Positions 13,538 through 17,213 of a DNA stretch of 17,213 nt are shown in pieces. The position numbers were made by a program, and so were the translations under genes. Position 1 is the stretch's first letter; every line of letters starts with the position of its first letter. Source of the stretch: JASFQI01 sp050115555. Its GTDB lineage: Bacteria > Desulfobacterota > DSM-4660 > Desulfatiglandales > HGW-15. The stretch lies in NCBI GenBank assembly GCA_050115555.1, contig JASFQI010000073.1:1-17213 (forward strand), in the 5' to 3' direction. The notes below the pieces were generated by a model. That model did not search any database and was not told the DNA's origin. It saw nothing but the letters and a program-made list of their open reading frames with translations.

Positions 13538-13559
13538 AGGGTTCCTCCTACATTGTGCA

Positions 13560-13594
13560 CCCCCAAGGGCCGGCTTTACGCAGCGACTTGGGGG
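13560..13594 (-). promoter_or_regulatory. Intercistronic hairpin between acyltransferase and kinase genes
   Basis: CCCCCAAG (13560-13567) and CTTGGGGG (13587-13594) are perfect 8-bp complements around a 19-base loop. It fills the 57-bp gap and abuts the LpxL-like stop codon; the kinase ribosome-binding site is 10 bases downstream. There is no T tract in the direction of transcription, so it is unlikely to be a terminator; mRNA processing or stabilisation is possible. Confidence 0.5.
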
Positions 13595-14464
13595 CTATTG
13601 CAGAACACGTTCGAACACATGCCATTGCCAGGGGTGGTTTCTCAGGGCCGCTTCCAGTTCCCGGGCATACTGATAGACGGAACGCCGAATCGCTTCCCCA
13701 CGTTCTTTTCGAGAGGGGGCCTCCACATAGCGTGGCTTCGAAACCACCACCTCATAACAGGCCCTTGATGTTCGAAAAACCCACAGCGTATAGAGCGGGA
13801 CCCCTGTCATCAACGCAAGAGCGTGTGGGGTCTCCGGAAGCAGGATCGTTTTCCCCAGAAAGGGGGCCTGCACGAGCCGCGGCCTGGTCTGCCATGCAAG
13901 ATCCCCGGCCATGGCCAGGAACCCTCCCTCCCGTAAGTGGTGGAGGACTTTGAGCCCGTCAAAAGGGGACGGTTCTTTGGATGAGGAGACCAGGATGTCC
14001 AGGCCTTCCTTCATCATGGCCTCCCGTTGCTGCCGTGCGACCTGTCTCGGGTCCCTTTCCCCCATGAGCAGGAGTGTGGGAAGGTTCTTTCTCTTGAGCA
14101 GTCGCGCCGCAATTTCCAGGTTCCCAAAGTGGGCGGTCAGAAAAATCCCTCCGCTTCCCTGTTCAATCGCATCCTTGACAAAGGGCCAACCCTCTTCCGT
14201 GTGAAGGATCTCCCTTCCCTGCTCCAGTTCCAGGCGATCACAGTAGGCAGCGGTGAAGTCTGCGAACTGCCTCCACACCGCATAGAGGTGGAAAGCCCGT
14301 CCACGTTCCGGAAAAAGGGCCTTGTAGAGCCCCAAACCGGTCCGGACCCGGTTCGCCCTGAACAGGAAGTATCCCCCGGCAACTCCGTAGGCGACGGTTC
14401 GAAGAAACCACCCCCCGGCCAACCGGCTCCCATGGAGCAGGAGATTCACCCAAAATCGTTTCAT
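13595..14464 (-). CDS. LpxL/HtrB-like lysophospholipid or lipid A acyltransferase
   Basis: 289 residues from ATG 14464, with AAAAGG 8 bases upstream; an in-frame GTG at 14470 sits too close to that site. An N-terminal hydrophobic region (LRTVAYGVAGGYFLF) anchors it to the inner membrane. LTAHFGNLEIA contains the HX4E catalytic motif of the LpxL/LpxM (LABLAT) superfamily, GDLA is followed by the acceptor-site region VQAPFLGKTILLPETPHALAL, and WQWHVFER near the end is the family's usual C-terminal signature. Members transfer acyl chains from acyl-ACP to lipid A precursors. Divergent members, such as ApeD-like proteins in aryl-polyene clusters, are thought to acylate other lipids. First gene of the minus-strand operon; 57 bp and a hairpin separate it from the kinase gene. 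Confidence 0.85.
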   Translation of the reverse strand: MKRFWVNLLLHGSRLAGGWFLRTVAYGVAGGYFLFRANRVRTGLGLYKALFPERGRAFHLYAVWRQFADFTAAYCDRLELEQGREILHTEEGWPFVKDAIEQGSGGIFLTAHFGNLEIAARLLKRKNLPTLLLMGERDPRQVARQQREAMMKEGLDILVSSSKEPSPFDGLKVLHHLREGGFLAMAGDLAWQTRPRLVQAPFLGKTILLPETPHALALMTGVPLYTLWVFRTSRACYEVVVSKPRYVEAPSRKERGEAIRRSVYQYARELEAALRNHPWQWHVFERVLQ

Positions 14465-14690
14465 GGACACAGCCTTTTGTAGAATCGGGTCATGGCTGGC
14501 GGCATAAACGGGTCTTTATTGCCCGGGCCATGTTAACCTCAACCAGGAAAGTCCAGGGTTCTGGCCAGGGATCCCGGGAAAGGCGGGTGGACAGTTCCCC
14601 TGCGATGAACCACCCGGGAGCGCAGATCGTACCGCATCCGCGGCCCCCTCGTCAAACGCTATGCACCCGTTCTTGTGAGAAGAGAACATG

Positions 14691-14711
14691 GTTCGTGTTC
14701 GTGGCTCGTGA
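14691..14711 (-). repeat. Antisense fragment of the CACGA-type repeat
   Basis: The reverse complement reads TCACGAGCCACGAACACGAA, an exact 20-base match to 4884-4903 about 10 kb away. It is the same repeat family in inverted orientation, consistent with dispersal of a repeat element. Confidence 0.85.
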
Positions 14712-14712
14712 G

Positions 14713-14734
14713 GGGGCACGATGGGTTGTGCCCC
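14713..14734 (+). repeat. 7-bp hairpin next to the repeat fragment
   Basis: GGGGCAC (14713-14719) and GTGCCCC (14728-14734) pair perfectly around an 8-base loop, directly beside the antisense CACGA fragment. No T tract follows. Function unknown; it may belong to the repeat element or to the leader of the glycosyltransferase gene. Confidence 0.45.
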
Positions 14735-14808
14735 GATCAATCGGTTGCGTTTTCGAATGAGGTTGAATAGCCTCTTGTTTTTGGAGCAGGGAATGGAGGC
14801 CTCGTGCC

Positions 14809-15981
14809 ATGAAAAACATCCTGGTCGTGATCCCGGTTTACAACCATGCAGCAACCCTTCGGGAGGTTGTCGAGAGGGCCCTGGATGTCCACGACAGGGT
14901 GCTGGTGGTGGATGACGGGAGCACGGACCTGGGAGCGGACGTGCTCGAACGCCTTCCGGTTCACGTGGTGAGGCACGTAAAGAATCGGGGAAAGGGTGAG
15001 GCCCTCCTCACCGCCGCCCGAGAAGCACGCTCTACGGGCATGACGCACATCATCACCGTGGATGCCGATGGGCAGCACGATCCGGCGGAAATTCAAAGGT
15101 TTCTTCGGGCCATTGAGGAGCACCCAAAGGCCGTGCTGGTGGGAAAGCGGGACTTTCAGGCTGCCGGAGCCCCTTTGTCGAGGCGATTTGGAAGGGCCTT
15201 TTCCAACTTCTGGTTTCGCGTCCAGACCGGGCGCTCCGTCGGGGACAGCCAGAGCGGCTTCAGGGCCTATCCCGTGGATGTCCTTCTGCACCTGCCTCTT
15301 CGAGAAAAGGGCTTTGCCTTTGAGATTGAGGTCCTGGTACGGGCGGCATGGGCCGGGATTGAGGTTCGAGACGTGGATATCTCCGTGGTGTATCCTCCAG
15401 GAGGCATGCACGTTTCACACTTTCATCTCCTGCGGGACAACGTGCGCCTTTCCCTCCTCAACACCAGGCTCACCATGCGCTCCATGCTGCCCTGGCCCCA
15501 TGCCAGGCTCCCCGGGGCCTCCGCTAAAGCCGGCCCCGGCGTATCGATCCTGCACCCGGTCCGCTCCCTGCGCATCCTCCTGAAAGGCGACGCCTCTCCG
15601 GTCAGATTGGCCGCTGGGGCCGCACTGGGAGTGTTTCTGGGTGCACTTCCCCTCATCGCATTCCACACCGTGGCCATTCTGTTTGCAGCGGGGTTCCTGC
15701 GCCTGAACCGCATCGCAGCCGTTGGGGCAAGCCAGTTGTGCATGCCTCCCCTGGTTCCGGCCTTCTGCATTGAGGTGGGCTACTTCATGAGGCATGGCCG
15801 CTTTCTTACCGAGGTATCCCTTCGAACACTCGGGTACCAGGCCCTCGAAAGGATCTATGAGTGGCTCATCGGCTCCCTGTTTGTGGGCCCGATTCTGGGG
15901 CTGGCCGTGGGCGGGGTGGTCTTTGGAATCGCTTTTGCAATTACCCGCGAGGGCCGGACCCGTTCGCCAAGGCAGGACTAG
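14809..15981 (+). CDS. GT2 glycosyltransferase fused to a DUF2062 membrane domain
   Basis: 390 residues from ATG 14809, with GGAGG 9 bases upstream. Residues 1-230 are a GT-A fold family 2 transferase like dolichyl/polyprenyl-phosphate sugar synthases: VVIPVYN (6-12), VVDDGSTD (33-40) and the metal-binding DADGQHDP (85-92). D-QSGFRAYP (146-155) and the FEIEVLVRAAWAG segment are typical of this subgroup. After a linker, residues about 250-380 form a DUF2062 domain with hydrophobic helices (LAAGAALGVFLGALPLIAFHTVAILFAA; IGSLFVGPILGLAVGGVVFGIAFAI). The transferase would build or glycosylate a lipid-linked acceptor at the membrane. Its position beside acyltransferase genes suggests a glycolipid step, but the sugar and acceptor are unknown. 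GT2 genes also occur in aryl-polyene-type clusters. Confidence 0.85.
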   Translation: MKNILVVIPVYNHAATLREVVERALDVHDRVLVVDDGSTDLGADVLERLPVHVVRHVKNRGKGEALLTAAREARSTGMTHIITVDADGQHDPAEIQRFLRAIEEHPKAVLVGKRDFQAAGAPLSRRFGRAFSNFWFRVQTGRSVGDSQSGFRAYPVDVLLHLPLREKGFAFEIEVLVRAAWAGIEVRDVDISVVYPPGGMHVSHFHLLRDNVRLSLLNTRLTMRSMLPWPHARLPGASAKAGPGVSILHPVRSLRILLKGDASPVRLAAGAALGVFLGALPLIAFHTVAILFAAGFLRLNRIAAVGASQLCMPPLVPAFCIEVGYFMRHGRFLTEVSLRTLGYQALERIYEWLIGSLFVGPILGLAVGGVVFGIAFAITREGRTRSPRQD

Positions 15982-16142
15982 ACCGAGTCGAAGGAAAGGG
16001 CATGATATGGTTCTTGCCGACGGACGCCGAAGAGGTTATTTTGCTCCATGAGCAGAGGCCTTCTCTATCAGGGTCACGAGGGTGCAGGGAAGGCTTGGGG
16101 GGTGCTCTGATTTGTGAAGACCGGGATTCCGGGGGGGGTTGG
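15982..16142. other. Short intergenic gap with a G8 tract before the hydrolase
   Basis: 161 bp with no gene and no compact terminator found. It ends in eight consecutive G residues (16131-16138) four bases before the hydrolase ATG, where the ribosome-binding site should be. Confidence 0.5.
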
Positions 16143-17213
16143 ATGGATCGATACATCTGCATTCACGGGCATTTTTATCAGCCTCCACGGGAGAATCCAT
16201 GGCTCGAGGCCATCGAGATTCAGGACGAGGCCTACCCCTACCACGACTGGAACCAGCGCATTACGGCGGAGTGCTATGCGGCCAACGCGGCCTCCCGCAT
16301 CCTGGACGATCAGGATCGGATCGTCCGCATCGTCAACAATTACGCAAAGATGAGCTTCAACTTCGGTCCCACCCTGCTCTCCTGGCTGGAGGCCCATTCG
16401 CCATTCGTTTACCGGGCCGTCCTGGAAGCGGACCAGGAGAGCCGGGAGCGCTTTTCCGGGCACGGCTCGGCCATGGCCCAGGCATACAACCACCTCATCA
16501 TGCCCCTGGCGAACCGAAGGGACAAGGAGACGCAGGTGGTCTGGGGCATACGCGACTTCGAGCGACGGTTCGGGCGGCGGCCCGAGGGCATGTGGCTTCC
16601 CGAGACGGCCGTGGACCTGGAGACCCTGGAGATCCTGGTGGATCACGGAATTGTCTTCACCCTCCTGGCCCCCCGTCAGGCCCGGCGCGTTCGTTCCAAG
16701 GGCGAGGAGGCCTGGACGGACGTTTCCGGGGAGCAGGTCAACCCGCGCATTTCTTATGAAATCCTTCTTCCTTCGGGACGCACCCTGGCGCTCTTTTTCT
16801 ACGACGGGGCCCTCTCCAAGGCCGTGGCTTTCGAGCGACTCCTTTCCAGCGGAGAGACCTTTGCAAAGCGGCTTTCCGGCGGTTTCGCGGAAAATGGGGA
16901 GTCGGCCCAGCTGGTTCACATTGCCACGGACGGGGAAAGCTACGGTCATCACCACCGATTCGGGGACATGGCCCTGGCCTATGCGCTTCACTACATCGAG
17001 GCTCATGATCTCGCCCGGATCACGAACTACGGGGAGTTCCTGGAGAAGTACCCCCCGGAGCACGAAGTGGAGATCTTCGAAGACACGTCCTGGAGCTGCG
17101 CCCACGGCGTGGCTCGGTGGGAAGCGGACTGCGGGTGCAGCACGGGAGCGCATCCCGGCTGGAACCAGGCCTGGCGAGCCCCCCTGCGCGAGGCCCTTGA
17201 CGGGTTGAGGGTC
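16143..17213 (+). CDS. GH57 family hydrolase with DUF3536-type layout, 3' end missing
   Basis: Open for 357 codons from ATG 16143 to the right edge. DRYICIHGHFYQPPRENPW is the characteristic start of GH57 alpha-amylase/mannosidase-type proteins, with His8 and His10 in the conserved barrel motif. GMWLPETAVD places the predicted nucleophile at Glu154, and ATDGESYGHHH places the predicted acid/base at Asp263; both match family expectations, so the catalytic part is intact. A cluster of cysteines (SWSCAHGVARWEADCGC, 317-332) follows, as in DUF3536-containing members. The family acts on alpha-glucans, probably cytoplasmic storage polysaccharide. No functional link to the lipid genes is evident; it likely starts a separate carbohydrate locus. 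The remaining domain lies outside the window. Confidence 0.88.
   Translation, partial: MDRYICIHGHFYQPPRENPWLEAIEIQDEAYPYHDWNQRITAECYAANAASRILDDQDRIVRIVNNYAKMSFNFGPTLLSWLEAHSPFVYRAVLEADQESRERFSGHGSAMAQAYNHLIMPLANRRDKETQVVWGIRDFERRFGRRPEGMWLPETAVDLETLEILVDHGIVFTLLAPRQARRVRSKGEEAWTDVSGEQVNPRISYEILLPSGRTLALFFYDGALSKAVAFERLLSSGETFAKRLSGGFAENGESAQLVHIATDGESYGHHHRFGDMALAYALHYIEAHDLARITNYGEFLEKYPPEHEVEIFEDTSWSCAHGVARWEADCGCSTGAHPGWNQAWRAPLREALDGLRV

Larger units (their letters stand above)
14465..14808. other. Divergent intergenic region with promoters and repeat fragment
   Basis: 344 bp between the minus-strand acyl operon and the plus-strand glycosyltransferase. On the minus strand, TTGAGG (14542-14537) and TAAAGA (14518-14513), 18 bases apart, form a plausible but weak promoter for the LpxL-like gene. 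No clear plus-strand promoter is seen. A repeat fragment (14691-14711) and a 7-bp hairpin (14713-14734) lie near the right side. No convincing coding sequence. Confidence 0.4.

Noticed and set aside
16074..17153. 359-codon minus-strand frame at the right edge
   Set aside because: The plus strand here encodes a GH57 hydrolase with intact catalytic motifs; the antisense frame has no family features.

Overview
The window is a high-GC, densely coded Gram-negative chromosome segment. The gene content (SpoIID/LytB-type protein, LolA-like carrier, MMPL/RND exporter, LpxL/HtrB-type acyltransferase, type II fatty-acid-like enzymes with a B12-binding radical SAM protein, GH57 hydrolase) and the junk-like tandem repeats suggest a Desulfobacterota (former Deltaproteobacteria) genome. 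That assignment is an inference from gene content; no rRNA or tRNA is present to confirm it.

Layout. 1-233 (minus) is the 5' end of a secreted SpoIID/LytB-like gene running off the left edge. 234-1154 is a long intergenic region with an AT-rich island, a good sigma70-type promoter (835-864) and a structured leader. 1155-11001 (plus) is a run of ten genes: ketoreductase (FabG), two ketosynthases, acyl carrier protein, a hotdog dehydratase (ApeP/FabZ-like), a LolA-like periplasmic carrier, an MMPL exporter, a second hotdog dehydratase (ApeI/FabA-like), a 4HBT thioesterase and a B12-binding radical SAM protein. 10998-14464 (minus) is a three-gene acyl-handling operon: LpxL-like acyltransferase, a fused DAK2-DegV (FakA-FakB-like) fatty acid kinase, and a PlsC-type acyltransferase. 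14809-15981 (plus) is a GT2 glycosyltransferase fused to DUF2062. 16143-17213 (plus) is the N-terminal 357 codons of a GH57/DUF3536 hydrolase running off the right edge.

How it fits together. The plus-strand block looks like a complete iterative type II chain-building module: condensation by two ketosynthases on one ACP, ketoreduction and dehydration, with no enoyl reductase. It also carries a release thioesterase and the LolA/MMPL pair typical of aryl-polyene-type clusters, for moving the lipid to the outer membrane. No aryl starter enzymes (ammonia lyase, acyl/aryl-CoA ligase), malonyl transferase or phosphopantetheinyl transferase are visible. The B12-radical SAM enzyme recalls lipid clusters related to ladderane and unusual fatty acid loci. 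The product is therefore best described as an unknown polyunsaturated or modified acyl chain. The divergent operon would activate free fatty acids as acyl phosphates and transfer acyl groups to lipids.

Two things stand out. First, the two dehydratases appear to carry complementary halves of the usual His/acid catalytic pair, suggesting a heterodimer. Second, the cluster is punctuated by composite repeat elements (8-bp AGCTGTTR-type units, a GGTGTTGAGG-type unit, and 7-bp CACGAAT-type units, in that order). These sit in operon gaps, and one has been absorbed into the start of the exporter gene.
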